Below the pieces are notes generated by a model. That model did not search any database. It was not told where the DNA came from and was given only the letters and a program-made list of their open reading frames with translations. A stretch of DNA of 64,000 nt from Acinetobacter sp. ANC 3903 (GTDB lineage Bacteria; Pseudomonadota; Gammaproteobacteria; Pseudomonadales; Moraxellaceae), in contig NZ_NEGA01000008.1 of NCBI RefSeq assembly GCF_002135315.1, positions 124,001-188,000 of the forward strand. The letters are read 5' to 3'. A program made the position numbers and the translations under genes. Shown in pieces: positions 1 through 8,934 of the stretch. How positions within the stretch are numbered: position 1 is the stretch's first letter; every line of letters begins with the position of its first letter.

Positions 1-5
1 TAAAA

Positions 6-647
6 ATGACATTACGTTTAGGCGATACCGCACCGAATTTTGAACAGGAATCCAGTGAAGGCTTAATTAATTTCTACGACTTTCTGGGTGACAGCTGGGG
101 AATCCTGTTTTCCCATCCAGCGGACTACACGCCGGTATGTACCACTGAATTGGGCTATACCGCAAAACTAAAAGACGAATTTGCAAAGCGCAATGTTAAA
201 GCCATTGCCCTGTCAGTAGATGATGTCGAATCACACAAGGGCTGGATTAACGACATTAACGAAACCCAAAACACCTCTGTGAATTTTCCGATCATTGCCG
301 ATCAAGACCGCAAGGTGTCTACGCTGTACGATTTTATTCACCCGAATGCCAGTGAAACCCTGACCGTTCGCTCTTTAGTGATTATTGATCCAAACAAAAA
401 GGTTCGTTTAATTATTACCTACCCAGCTTCTACAGGCCGTAACTTTCATGAAATTTTACGTGTGGTCGATTCGCTGCAACTGACAGATAACCATAAAGTG
501 GCAACCCCAGCCAACTGGCAACAAGGTGAAGACGTCGTCATTGTTCCATCATTGAAAGATGAGGAAGAAATCAAGCAACGTTTTCCTAAAGGATATAAGG
601 CGGTTACCCCTTATTTACGCTTAACGCCACAGCCTGAGCAAGGATAA
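6..647 (+). CDS. 1-Cys peroxiredoxin (Prx6/AhpC-TSA family)
   Basis: This thiol peroxidase should reduce H2O2 and organic hydroperoxides in the cytoplasm. The N-terminal thioredoxin-like fold carries the PVCTTE motif with the peroxidatic cysteine at residue 45. There is no other cysteine in the 213 residues, so it is a 1-Cys enzyme that needs an outside thiol for recycling. The C-terminal 60 residues match the extension typical of Prx6-type proteins. It looks monocistronic: 337 bp follow before the next gene, with a hairpin terminator in between. Its upstream region lies outside the window. Confidence 0.93.
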   Translation: MTLRLGDTAPNFEQESSEGLINFYDFLGDSWGILFSHPADYTPVCTTELGYTAKLKDEFAKRNVKAIALSVDDVESHKGWINDINETQNTSVNFPIIADQDRKVSTLYDFIHPNASETLTVRSLVIIDPNKKVRLIITYPASTGRNFHEILRVVDSLQLTDNHKVATPANWQQGEDVVIVPSLKDEEEIKQRFPKGYKAVTPYLRLTPQPEQG

Positions 648-984
648 GCAGAGCACTGCTCTGCCCTTGCGCAAGACAAGCGAAGCGCGTAGTTTCGGAT
701 AAAGAACCGCTGCTTTTATTTTTACGTAAAGTAAGCGCAGCGCGTAGTTTCTTAAAAAGAGTACTACACTATTCTGAAGAATATATGCCACAAGTAGGTG
801 CTAGATTGTATTACAACTATCCTGCAAATACAGGATGACTATGACGAGCCAATCCTGATCTTGTTCAAGCCTGTCTTTATGACAGGCTTTCTTATTTTTC
901 TAAGCAATTGAATTACAAAATCAAGTTGATGTTTGTTTCACAGCCAGTTTATAAATACGCCTAATCATCTTAAGAATAAATATT
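648..984. other. Intergenic stretch with a short direct repeat
   Basis: No gene is visible in these 337 bp. A near-identical unit ending in gcgcgtagtttc occurs at 678-696 and again at 732-751 in the same orientation, 54 bp apart. A hairpin terminator lies at 867-900. The repeated unit resembles the kind of dispersed intergenic repeat common in Acinetobacter, but I cannot assign it to a named family. Confidence 0.5.
867..900 (+). terminator. Rho-independent terminator
   Basis: A perfect 9-bp stem (aagcctgtc pairing with gacaggctt) around a 5-nt loop is followed by a T-rich run. It lies downstream of the peroxiredoxin gene and upstream of the hydrolase gene. Confidence 0.7.
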
Positions 985-1800
985 GTGATCTATAACATTC
1001 ATCATTTGCACTGCGGCACCATGTGTCCGATTTGCGGCCCTCTGTTTGGGCAAAAAGGTTTACATGCCAAAGTAGTTTGTCATTGCCTACTGCTTGAAAC
1101 CGATCAAGGTTTAGTACTGGTAGATACCGGTCTGGGTATACAAGATTATCTCCACACCCAAGCCCGCTTAGGTCGTATGGTTTCCAGGCTGGGGCGTATT
1201 GAAAAGAATTTAGAGTTGACCGCCATTACCCAAATTCAACGCTTAGGCTTCAATCCTAAAGATGTAAAACATATTCTAATCTCACATCTGGATTTTGATC
1301 ATGCAGGTGGTATTTCCGATTTCCCACACGCCACCGTACATGTACTTTCCAGTGAATTTAATGCCACTCAAAGTTTTTTCCCCTTAAAAAATAAAGCGCG
1401 TTATAAAACCCAGCAATTTAAGCAGCACCGATACTGGAATTTTATAGAACCCAATCAAGGTGAAGCATGGTTTAACCTGCATCAAGTGCAGGGATTTCGC
1501 TTATTTCAGGATGAAATTTTAATGATTCCGCTACTAGGCCATAGCCAAGGTCATTGTGGTGTTGCCATTAAACAGCATGATGGTTGGCTATTTTTCTGTG
1601 GCGATGCCTACTATTCCCACTTGCAGCTTGATCCTAAAAATCGACTTCCTACTCTGGATAAACTGGAACGTTTTTTTGCCGAAGATAATCACATGCGTGT
1701 AGACAACTTGCACAAAATCCAGCAACTTGCACAAAATGAAAAAAATATCGAGATTATTTGTGCCCATGATCCTGTAGAACTGGAGCGTTATCAAACATGA
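985..1800 (+). CDS. MBL-fold metallo-hydrolase (lactonase-like)
   Basis: This is a metallo-beta-lactamase-fold hydrolase of 271 residues; the substrate cannot be read from the sequence. The metal motif HLDFDH at residues 101-106 fits the HxHxDH pattern with Asp in the second His position. A later GHSQGH and a conserved CGDAYY segment supply the usual further ligands. The N-terminus is cysteine-rich (C10, C14, C17, C32, C34), with a CxxxCxxC cluster. The start is a GTG; the open frame gives no ATG before the conserved N-terminus. It overlaps the next gene by ATGA, so the two are translationally coupled. Acyl-lactone or thioester hydrolysis is possible but unproven. Confidence 0.85.
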   Translation: MIYNIHHLHCGTMCPICGPLFGQKGLHAKVVCHCLLLETDQGLVLVDTGLGIQDYLHTQARLGRMVSRLGRIEKNLELTAITQIQRLGFNPKDVKHILISHLDFDHAGGISDFPHATVHVLSSEFNATQSFFPLKNKARYKTQQFKQHRYWNFIEPNQGEAWFNLHQVQGFRLFQDEILMIPLLGHSQGHCGVAIKQHDGWLFFCGDAYYSHLQLDPKNRLPTLDKLERFFAEDNHMRVDNLHKIQQLAQNEKNIEIICAHDPVELERYQT

Positions 1801-2378
1801 TAAAAAGAACTGCTTTCGTCCTTGTCCTGAGTTGCTCAGGCTTAGTGGGATGTATGACATCGCCCCCTGTACCTATGGAACATCGGTCGCAGTATTGGGG
1901 CCAAGCCATCAATCCTCAGCATAATTTTTATCAAATCAGTAATGATGTATTTCGCAGTGAACAACCCTCGGCTGAACTGATTCCGCAATTAAAAGCCCAT
2001 GATATTGATGTGATCATTAATTTAAGATCCAGAAATAAGGATGTCGTGGTCCTGCCATCTACAGATTTTAAATTGGTTCATATACCCATTCACACCTGGG
2101 CAATGAGCCGGGAAGATTTATTGCAGGTGATGCAACAGATTCAGCAGGCCAAAGCCGCAAACCAGCGGGTTCTGATTCATTGCTATCATGGCTCAGACCG
2201 CACCGGTGCAAGTATTGCCATGTACCGGATTATTTTTGAAAACTGTTCGATTGAGGATGCCATGAATGAAATGAAACATGGCGGTTATGGATTTCATCCG
2301 GTCTGGCTAAATATTGAAAAAATATTTAGCCCTGAAAATGTAAAATGGATTCAACAGCAACTGTTGAATCCATCTTAA
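1797..2378 (+). CDS. Tyrosine/dual-specificity phosphatase-like lipoprotein
   Basis: This is a 193-residue cysteine phosphatase of the DSP/PTP superfamily. The P-loop signature HCYHGSDRTG has the nucleophile at C129 and the arginine at R135. The N-terminus is a lipoprotein signal with lipobox LVGC (C19), so the enzyme is predicted to be membrane-anchored and to face the periplasm. A candidate general-acid Asp is less clear. It starts within the stop codon of the metallo-hydrolase gene (ATGA), which implies a two-gene operon. Its last codons form one arm of a perfect 13-bp inverted repeat. The physiological substrate is unknown. Confidence 0.82.
   Translation: MIKRTAFVLVLSCSGLVGCMTSPPVPMEHRSQYWGQAINPQHNFYQISNDVFRSEQPSAELIPQLKAHDIDVIINLRSRNKDVVVLPSTDFKLVHIPIHTWAMSREDLLQVMQQIQQAKAANQRVLIHCYHGSDRTGASIAMYRIIFENCSIEDAMNEMKHGGYGFHPVWLNIEKIFSPENVKWIQQQLLNPS
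2345..2373. terminator. Perfect 13-bp inverted repeat between convergent genes
   Basis: Two perfectly complementary 13-nt arms surround a 3-nt loop (caa). The hairpin overlaps the last codons of the phosphatase gene and lies 24 bp from the 3' end of the convergent SPOR gene. T-rich sequence follows on both strands, though without a long T run, so a bidirectional terminator is likely but not certain. Confidence 0.5.
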
Positions 2379-2396
2379 TTTCACTTCAAGCCAGAT

Positions 2397-3428
2397 TTAG
2401 CGTTTATCGAGAGGAACCCAGTCAATCACCCATGCCGACTTCATTCCCAGGCTTGCATCACTGGTAATTTTCTTGCGGGCAGCATCAGCAACATCACGGT
2501 CTTTAGCCGGTCCAACCATAATTCGAACCCCTTTTGAAGTTGGACTCTTGGTCACCTTATAGCCTTTAGCACGCAGCTTAGAGGCCAGTGCATCGGCATT
2601 GGCTTCATTGGCAGCCAAGGCCACTTGTACCATCCACTGTTTATCGCCATGTTCCAACAAGTCACGAGCTTTTTCTGCTTCTGCTTTTTTCTTGGCTTCT
2701 GCTTTTTTCTTCGCTTCTGCTTCAAGTTGGGCTTGTTCTTTTTTCTTGGCTTCTAACGCTTTCTTTGCAGCCAACTGTTTTTCATCTTCAGCTGCTTTGC
2801 GTTTTAACTCAGCCTCTTGCTTTGCCTTGTCTTCAGCTGCTTTCTTCACTGCTGCCTGTTTTGCAGCCAACTGTTTTTCAGCTTCGAGCTGGGCTTTACG
2901 TTTGTCTTCAGTTATTTTTTTATCAGCATCAGTTCGTTGTTGTTGAGCTGTCTGCTGTTGTAACTTTTTTGCAGCGAGCAGCTTTTCATCTTCCAGACGC
3001 TTTTGTTTGGCTTTTTCATCTTCCACAAGTTCAGGAGGAATATTGTCCGAACTCTGCTGTGCTCCACTACGACGTGCATTTAAAGCGGCGTATTCTTCAG
3101 CTGCTTTACGTGCCGCATCAGCTTCAGCCTGTTGCTGCATCGCCAAAAATTCGGCTGCGCGCGCTTCTTGTTCTGCCACGGCTTTTTCACGTGCCCGGCG
3201 TTGTTCTTCAAGTAAACGTTTTTCTGTTTCCACGTCAACCGTTAAAGGTTGCAGCTGAACCACTTCCCCTTCTGCTGCCGGCTTTTTTTGCTCAACTTGA
3301 GCGGCTAAATTCGGAGTTCTGAGTTCGTTCTGATATATTTCTTGTTTACCTTTGAGAAGCAATGCTGCCAATAAAACACCACCACCTAATAAAACAACGC
3401 CTCCCATCCAGCGTTGGTTGCTATTCAT
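2397..3428 (-). CDS. SPOR-domain membrane protein (DedD-like)
   Basis: This is an inner-membrane protein with a short cytoplasmic N-terminus, one transmembrane segment (about residues 9-27) and a long Lys/Glu/Ala-rich charged linker that looks helical or coiled-coil. The C-terminal SPOR domain covers about the last 75 residues. SPOR domains bind denuded septal peptidoglycan, so a role at the division site is likely, as for DedD or FtsN. I place the start at the ATG at 3428, which overlaps the folC stop by ATGA; this gives 343 residues. An upstream in-frame ATG at 3482 lies inside folC and lacks support. It is last in the trpA-accD-folC operon, the position dedD also takes after folC in enterobacteria. 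Confidence 0.85.
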   Translation of the reverse strand: MNSNQRWMGGVVLLGGGVLLAALLLKGKQEIYQNELRTPNLAAQVEQKKPAAEGEVVQLQPLTVDVETEKRLLEEQRRAREKAVAEQEARAAEFLAMQQQAEADAARKAAEEYAALNARRSGAQQSSDNIPPELVEDEKAKQKRLEDEKLLAAKKLQQQTAQQQRTDADKKITEDKRKAQLEAEKQLAAKQAAVKKAAEDKAKQEAELKRKAAEDEKQLAAKKALEAKKKEQAQLEAEAKKKAEAKKKAEAEKARDLLEHGDKQWMVQVALAANEANADALASKLRAKGYKVTKSPTSKGVRIMVGPAKDRDVADAARKKITSDASLGMKSAWVIDWVPLDKR

Positions 3429-4708
3429 TGACATTCTTCCAAATACTCCCATACCGCTTCTAAGGTATGAAATGAACCACATACCAAGATCAACTGATTA
3501 TTTTTTGTTTCATTGAGCGCTGATTCAAAAGCCAATTGAACACTATTGAAGTGCTGTACTGTTTCACCCAGTAACGCTTCATCCAGCTGCTCGACTGCGG
3601 CTGCTCGTGGAACGGTTAATGGTGCGATTTTCCATGTTAAAACAGTATCTTTCAATAAATCTACGACAGAATTGATATCTTTATCTGCCAACATGGAAAA
3701 AACACTGATCACTTCTGTGTACTGTTTATTGTATTCTAAAAATTTTCGCAACTGATTTAACAAAAATTCTACGCCATGGGGATTATGTCCGGCATCAAAA
3801 ATAACGGTTTTATCTTGAATCTGGCGTATTTCAAAGCGGCCTGGCAATTTTGCATTTTGAATGCCTTGTGCAATGGCAGCTTGAGTCACTTTTAGACCAC
3901 TGACTAAAATCGCGGCAACGGCGGTAGATATATTTTCCAGTGCCAAAGCACCTAAAGGAAGTTTTAAAGTCGTGCCCGATGAAGCAAACATCCAAGCTTG
4001 ACCATCATCCGTATATTGATAGAAATAATCACGATTGACTGCAAACAGTTGTGCCTGACATTCATCGGCTTTGTTTTGTATGGCTTGTGGAAGCTCCTGC
4101 AAACCAGCAAAAATTACGGGAATATTCGGGCGAATAATCCCGGCTTTTTCAAAGGCAATCTTTTCAATACTATCGCCCAGCCAGTCAGTATGATCCAACC
4201 CGATATTGGTAATCACGGCGACATCGGGATCAATCACATTGACCACATCCAGGCGACCACCGAGCCCGACTTCCAGCACCCAGACATCACATTGCTGGGC
4301 TTTAAAAATAACAAAAGCCGCCAGTGTGGTAGCTTCAAAGAAGGAAAGCGAGAGATCACAGTCACGACGAGCCTGATCCACCTGCACAAACGCATCCACC
4401 AAAGTCTGGTCATCCACTTCAATCCCGGCTAATTTAACCCGCTCATTAAAACGGTAAATATGCGGTGACTGGTACAACCCTACTTTATAGCCTTGCGCAT
4501 TTAAAATAGCAGCCAAAGTCGTGGTGGTTGAGCCCTTACCATTGGTTCCCGCTACGGTCAGAACTTTTGCCTGCGGACGAATTACCCCTAGCTTTTCAGC
4601 AACAGGAATAACCCGTTCCAGACCTAAATCGATACCCGTAACGTGAACATGGCTCCAATAATCGAGCCATGTGTTTAAAGAGTCTGTTGCAAGTGGTGCT
4701 GTGTTCAA
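3425..4708 (-). CDS. folC: Bifunctional folylpolyglutamate/dihydrofolate synthase
   Basis: FolC adds glutamate to dihydropteroate and to reduced folates using ATP. The 427-residue protein has the Mur-ligase fold: an ATP-binding P-loop GTNGKGS at residues 54-60, the central domain with GLGGRLDVVN, and the C-terminal domain with DAGHNPHG. The gene overlaps accD upstream and the SPOR gene downstream by ATGA on each side, so it is the middle member of a tightly coupled operon. Length and motifs are normal for the family. Confidence 0.96.
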   Translation of the reverse strand: MNTAPLATDSLNTWLDYWSHVHVTGIDLGLERVIPVAEKLGVIRPQAKVLTVAGTNGKGSTTTTLAAILNAQGYKVGLYQSPHIYRFNERVKLAGIEVDDQTLVDAFVQVDQARRDCDLSLSFFEATTLAAFVIFKAQQCDVWVLEVGLGGRLDVVNVIDPDVAVITNIGLDHTDWLGDSIEKIAFEKAGIIRPNIPVIFAGLQELPQAIQNKADECQAQLFAVNRDYFYQYTDDGQAWMFASSGTTLKLPLGALALENISTAVAAILVSGLKVTQAAIAQGIQNAKLPGRFEIRQIQDKTVIFDAGHNPHGVEFLLNQLRKFLEYNKQYTEVISVFSMLADKDINSVVDLLKDTVLTWKIAPLTVPRAAAVEQLDEALLGETVQHFNSVQLAFESALNETKNNQLILVCGSFHTLEAVWEYLEECQ

Positions 4709-5601
4709 GACAAATTCATCAGTTTCGCGATAATACGATATACAGTATCACGTAATGCGTGACGGTGAACAATTTGATCGATTACACCATGATCAAGCAA
4801 ATATTCTGCGCGCTGGAACGGTTCTTCCAGTTTTTCACGTACAGTTTGCTCAATGACACGTTTACCCGCAAAACCAATCATGGCTTTAGGTTCAGCGATA
4901 TGCACATCACCCAACATTGCCAGTGACGCGGTTACACCACCATAAACTGGATGAGTCAGCACCACCAAATACGGTAAACCGGCATCTTTCATGCGTTGGA
5001 TTGCAGCTGAAGTACGCGCCATTTGCATCAATGACAACATGCCTTCCTGCATACGTGCACCGCCTGAGGCAGCAAAACAGACTAAAGGCTGTTTCTCTTT
5101 AATGGCACGTTCAGCGGCTTGCACGAAACGGTCACCCACCACTGTCCCCATTGAACCGCCCATAAAGTCGAATTCAAATGCACAGGCAATTAAAGGAATA
5201 TCCTTAAGTAAACCTTGTATCACCACCAAGGCTTCAGTTTCACCGGTTTTCTTTTGCGCTTCAGACATACGGTCTGGGTATGCCTTACTGTCCACGAACT
5301 TAAGTGGATCTTTCGCAGTAAACTCTTGACCCAATTCGTTTTGAACCTGATCGAAGAACCAGTTCAGACGGTCGCGTGCTTTCATGCGCAAATGTTCATC
5401 GCATTGTGGACAAACATAGGCATTAAATGTCATCGCGGTACGTGTAACCAGTGCGTGACATTCAGGGCACTCAATTGTTGGTTCAGTAAAGGTTGCCTTG
5501 AGTGCGGTTTGCTCATCAGGCATGTGAATACCCGGAACATGACGTTCCGTCCACGGAGTCGCTGGGCTAAGAATTTTTCCTGGTTTCACTTCTTGATTCA
5601 T
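4705..5601 (-). CDS. accD: Acetyl-CoA carboxylase carboxyltransferase subunit beta
   Basis: AccD forms the carboxyltransferase with AccA and makes malonyl-CoA, the first committed step of fatty-acid synthesis. The 298-residue protein has the N-terminal zinc ribbon with C45, C48, C64 and C67, followed by the crotonase-like domain with SGGARMQEG and the GGVTASLAMLGD segment. It overlaps trpA upstream and folC downstream by ATGA. The N-terminal 40 residues before the zinc ribbon are slightly longer than in E. coli. Confidence 0.97.
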   Translation of the reverse strand: MNQEVKPGKILSPATPWTERHVPGIHMPDEQTALKATFTEPTIECPECHALVTRTAMTFNAYVCPQCDEHLRMKARDRLNWFFDQVQNELGQEFTAKDPLKFVDSKAYPDRMSEAQKKTGETEALVVIQGLLKDIPLIACAFEFDFMGGSMGTVVGDRFVQAAERAIKEKQPLVCFAASGGARMQEGMLSLMQMARTSAAIQRMKDAGLPYLVVLTHPVYGGVTASLAMLGDVHIAEPKAMIGFAGKRVIEQTVREKLEEPFQRAEYLLDHGVIDQIVHRHALRDTVYRIIAKLMNLS

Positions 5602-6401
5602 ACTAACTCATCGAGCGCAGCTCGAAGCTCCTTGACTTTATTGACCGTTTCGACAACGGCTTGTTCTGGCGCTAAGTTCGCAAACTGTTTCACAAAAGCA
5701 CTACCAACAATCACAGCATCAGCAGCTACACCCATGGCTTTTGCCGAGGCAGCATCGCTAATACCAAAACCGACACCCACAGGAACGTCAGTCACAGCTT
5801 TAATTTTCTGGATACGGGCTGCCGCTTCAGCAACATCTAAAGTTGCAGCACCTGTTACCCCTTTCAAGGATACATAGTAGATAAAACCACTGGCCTGATT
5901 TGCCACATGCTGAATACGCTCATCGGTCGATGTAGGCGCCAGCAAGAAAATTTGATCCATGTCGAATTTTTTCAACACATCATCTAAATCTTTGGCTTCT
6001 TCAGGCGGTAAATCCACCAGCAGTACACCATCCACACCACATTCATTCGCATACGATACAAACTTTTCGTAACCGATCACTTCTACCGGGTTTAAATAAC
6101 CCATCAGCACGACTGGTGTTTCTGTATCTTTTTGGCGGAACTCTTTCACCATGTTCAAAGCGTCCAGGGTATTGGTGCCGCCTGCCAATGCGCGTTCTGC
6201 AGCAAGGGCAATCACGGGACCATCTGCCATAGGGTCTGAAAATGGTAGGCCAAGTTCAATCACATCCACCCCAGCCTCAACCATTTGATGTAACAATGGA
6301 ACGGTTACCTGTGGATGAGGGTCACCAGCCATCACATAAGAAACGAGCGCTTTACGCTGCTGAGATTTAAGCTGTCCAAAACGAGTGGCTAAACGTGACA
6401 T
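5598..6401 (-). CDS. trpA: Tryptophan synthase alpha subunit
   Basis: TrpA cleaves indole-3-glycerol phosphate and passes indole to TrpB. The catalytic residues fall at E49 (in VIELG) and D60 (in ADGP), matching the standard numbering when translation starts at the ATG at 6401. An AAGGAAAG ribosome site lies just upstream of that ATG, while the longer frame back to 6470 has no homology. The protein is 267 residues. It leads the trpA-accD-folC-SPOR operon. trpB is not adjacent; it lies about 4.6 kb upstream on the same strand. Confidence 0.96.
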   Translation of the reverse strand: MSRLATRFGQLKSQQRKALVSYVMAGDPHPQVTVPLLHQMVEAGVDVIELGLPFSDPMADGPVIALAAERALAGGTNTLDALNMVKEFRQKDTETPVVLMGYLNPVEVIGYEKFVSYANECGVDGVLLVDLPPEEAKDLDDVLKKFDMDQIFLLAPTSTDERIQHVANQASGFIYYVSLKGVTGAATLDVAEAAARIQKIKAVTDVPVGVGFGISDAASAKAMGVAADAVIVGSAFVKQFANLAPEQAVVETVNKVKELRAALDELV

Positions 6402-6830
6402 AGGGTTGTACTTTCCTTGAATTATTAAAAAACTGAGGAGTTGGCTTTGTAGAAATACAAGACAACGCATTGTAACGCTATTTTTTACTCATTGAATAGA
6501 GCCTGAGCATTTCGCGCTACATTCGGCTCACCATCTCATTTTTCAGAACAATCCGAGAACACTATTTACTGATATTTACGCTTTTTTCTCAATGATCAAA
6601 GATGCCTAATTTTGCTATGTAAACAAATATCCATCATTCAGATAAACTTATTTTTATGTGTAAAAAGTTTATAAAAATAATCAAGTTAGCCTTTATATTT
6701 AAAGTTTTATGCAATAGCAAAAGCTGTACTTTACTCAGTAGGTTTTATTTTATAAGACTCTAAAGCCGCAAGCTGAAGTGCATGCTTTGGTGCTTGCATT
6801 GAATTAAAAAACAGCCTGAATGAGCCATTT
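6402..6830. other. AT-rich intergenic region upstream of trpA
   Basis: These 429 bp hold no gene I can support. The stretch must contain the promoter of the trpA operon on the minus strand and the end of the AraC-regulator transcript that reads toward it. I see no clear terminator hairpin, no leader peptide rich in Trp codons and no known RNA motif. Confidence 0.5.
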
Positions 6831-7868
6831 TTATGATTCAGATTGTGCTTTCAGTTGTTGTTTTCGCTCTAATAAGGTTTGACCGCTATAGGCCTTATAA
6901 GCACGTGCCAAAGCCGACTGATCTGAATATCCCAGGCGCATGGCAATTTCAGTCAGGCTGCTATTTTGCTGTAACAACTGTTCACAGCGTTTCATTCGTT
7001 CCGATTCCAGCACAGCCTTAAATGAACTTTCAAGCTGCTGCAATTGGCGTTGCAGCGTTCGTGTAGAAACATGCAATTCATCTGCAATCTGATCAATTTT
7101 TGGGGCTGCTGCGTGCAGTCTTAAATACTCGGCCACAGCAGTATGAATTTGCTGTAATACACTTTCATAATGTGGCTTGAGTGCAATAGCCTCCTCTGCC
7201 TGTTTAAGCAATAACTGCATCAGTGACGGATCCGCCAGTACTGACTTCAGGGTTAGGCTATCCACCCCCATGACATAGGCATAACGTGGCTGATCAAACA
7301 ACACATCACAACCATAAAATTTTTGATAATGATACTGTGCCATTTGCGGTCGATGTGCCATCTGGATATTTAAAAATTGTGGTTGATCGGGAAAGATTTG
7401 CTTGGCCAAATGCACCATGGCAGCCATGGTCATTTCATTTAACAAGGCATATTTTTCATCTAAAAACGGCCAGCTCAGCCAGATCTCGTTGCCCTGCTGA
7501 TGCATCTGCAATGGGGTTGCATCGGCACCATCAATCACCAGACGGCTGAAACGCATTATGTACTGCAATGCTTCAGCCACACTGTTACTTCGGGTGGCCA
7601 TATAACCGAGTACGCCGAAATGTTCAGGACGAATTCGCTTGGCCATTTCAATAATCAACTGCGGGCAATCCAGCTGCTCACGAGTTAATTGCAAAATGCT
7701 GTAAAAAAAAGAAAAGGGCGACTGGGTATCGATCGGTAATTGCAGCACGTGCTCCAGATCATCCCGATAAGGTGCTAAAAATTCAAGCGTGTGAAAGTCA
7801 AGTCCCTGGTCTATCAGATACATATTCCAGAGCTGAAAATAACCATTTGGGATGTGTAATTCTTGCAT
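6831..7868 (-). CDS. AraC-family transcriptional regulator
   Basis: This is a 345-residue regulator with an N-terminal arabinose-binding-type domain (about residues 20-200) and a C-terminal AraC-type DNA-binding domain. The first helix-turn-helix lies around IDQIADELHVSTRTLQRQL and the second around LTEIAMRLGYSDQSALARAYK. It is divergent from the ferritin-like hydrolase gene at 8004, with a 135-bp shared promoter region, so control of that neighbour is the simplest inference. Related regulators with this architecture often sense hydrophobic or acyl compounds; the ligand here is not known. Confidence 0.88.
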   Translation of the reverse strand: MQELHIPNGYFQLWNMYLIDQGLDFHTLEFLAPYRDDLEHVLQLPIDTQSPFSFFYSILQLTREQLDCPQLIIEMAKRIRPEHFGVLGYMATRSNSVAEALQYIMRFSRLVIDGADATPLQMHQQGNEIWLSWPFLDEKYALLNEMTMAAMVHLAKQIFPDQPQFLNIQMAHRPQMAQYHYQKFYGCDVLFDQPRYAYVMGVDSLTLKSVLADPSLMQLLLKQAEEAIALKPHYESVLQQIHTAVAEYLRLHAAAPKIDQIADELHVSTRTLQRQLQQLESSFKAVLESERMKRCEQLLQQNSSLTEIAMRLGYSDQSALARAYKAYSGQTLLERKQQLKAQSES

Positions 7869-8003
7869 GGCGACTCACTTATAATTTGACATATTATATT
7901 TTCACCTTGGCGTAAAATGTATAAAAAATGGCAAGTACTGTCAAAACAAAAATGAAAAAGCACGACATACTGCAATTATCCAAGGCAATTGAAGTAAAAC
8001 AAC

Positions 8004-8882
8004 ATGAATGCCATTGTCCAACCACAGATTACTCCTGTAGTACGTAGCAATCTTGATTTCAAGCTAAATGAAGTGCCGCGCTTCTGGTTTGCAGGTGATC
8101 CGTTTATTACCCGCATGTTCGATGCCTTAAGCCTGACTTTTCCTGATGGTGAACGCTATTTCATTCAATCTGTAAGGCTGTTCCGCGACCAGATTACCAA
8201 TCCGGATTTAAAGCAGCGTGTGGCAGACTTTATCCGTCAGGAAGCACAGCACGGCATAGCGCATGACAAGATGAATCAGGTCATGAAAGAACAAGGTATG
8301 CCGGTCGATCAATTTATTCAGCGTTTAAATAAGATTTTTAAATTTGAACTGGAAAAACGCTCACCACAATACAATATTGCCATGACCGCTGCGGCTGAGC
8401 ATTTGACGGCTCTAATGGCAGAAACCTTTTTTGGCAATAAAGAGACATTACGCGGTGCTCATCCTTATGTGCGGGCACTTTTTGCCTGGCATGCAATTGA
8501 AGAAATGGAACACCGTGATGTCGCTTTTGATGTGATGAAACAGGTCGGCAATGTCCCTGAAAGCACACGTAAATTTGTACTGGCATGGACAACCGTATTG
8601 ATGTTCGGCTTTACTATTTATCGTGCCAATGTGATGTTAAAGCATGATGGCTTTACGCCGTTACAACGCTTGCAAATGAATTTCAAAGGTTTGCCGTGGT
8701 TTTTTGGTAAACAAGGCGTACTCACCAGAATGGGCAAGCCATATAGAGACTGGTTTAAAAAGGACTTTCACCCCAGCCAGCATCCGGTAATTGCCCAATA
8801 TGATGTCTGGGTCAAAACCCTGGAACAAACGGGTGATCCGATTCAAGCCGGCGAAGCCTTCTGGCAGGCGGCACAAGAATAA
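8004..8882 (+). CDS. Predicted metal-dependent hydrolase (PF10118, ferritin-like)
   Basis: The 292-residue protein matches the predicted metal-dependent hydrolase family (COG3687). Two helix-borne metal motifs are visible: RQEAQHGIAH near residue 77 and HAIEEMEHRDVAFD near residue 165, the pattern of a helical di-iron carboxylate site. A hydrophobic segment follows near residue 195, so the protein may be membrane-associated. The reaction is not established. Its only obvious partner is the divergent AraC regulator. It ends at a bidirectional terminator. Confidence 0.85.
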   Translation: MNAIVQPQITPVVRSNLDFKLNEVPRFWFAGDPFITRMFDALSLTFPDGERYFIQSVRLFRDQITNPDLKQRVADFIRQEAQHGIAHDKMNQVMKEQGMPVDQFIQRLNKIFKFELEKRSPQYNIAMTAAAEHLTALMAETFFGNKETLRGAHPYVRALFAWHAIEEMEHRDVAFDVMKQVGNVPESTRKFVLAWTTVLMFGFTIYRANVMLKHDGFTPLQRLQMNFKGLPWFFGKQGVLTRMGKPYRDWFKKDFHPSQHPVIAQYDVWVKTLEQTGDPIQAGEAFWQAAQE

Positions 8883-8912
8883 AAAAAGCCTGCATTTTGC
8901 AGGCTTTTTTTA
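8881..8912. terminator. Bidirectional Rho-independent terminator
   Basis: A hairpin of aaaaaagcctgca pairing with tgcaggcttttttt sits between the convergent hydrolase and DUF2804 genes. It has A and T runs on both sides, so it can work in both directions. Confidence 0.85.
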
Positions 8913-8934
8913 TTCTAGGCTTACAATTTGGCAC

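Noticed and set aside
2588-3322. Long plus-strand open frames opposite the SPOR gene (244 and 115 codons)
   Set aside because: They are antisense to a Lys/Glu/Ala-rich coiled linker, whose biased codons leave the other strand open. The predicted peptides are low-complexity Leu/Phe/Ser with no ribosome site.
6402-6470. N-terminal extension of trpA
   Set aside because: The conserved TrpA start and catalytic numbering (E49, D60) fit the ATG at 6401, which has a good ribosome site.
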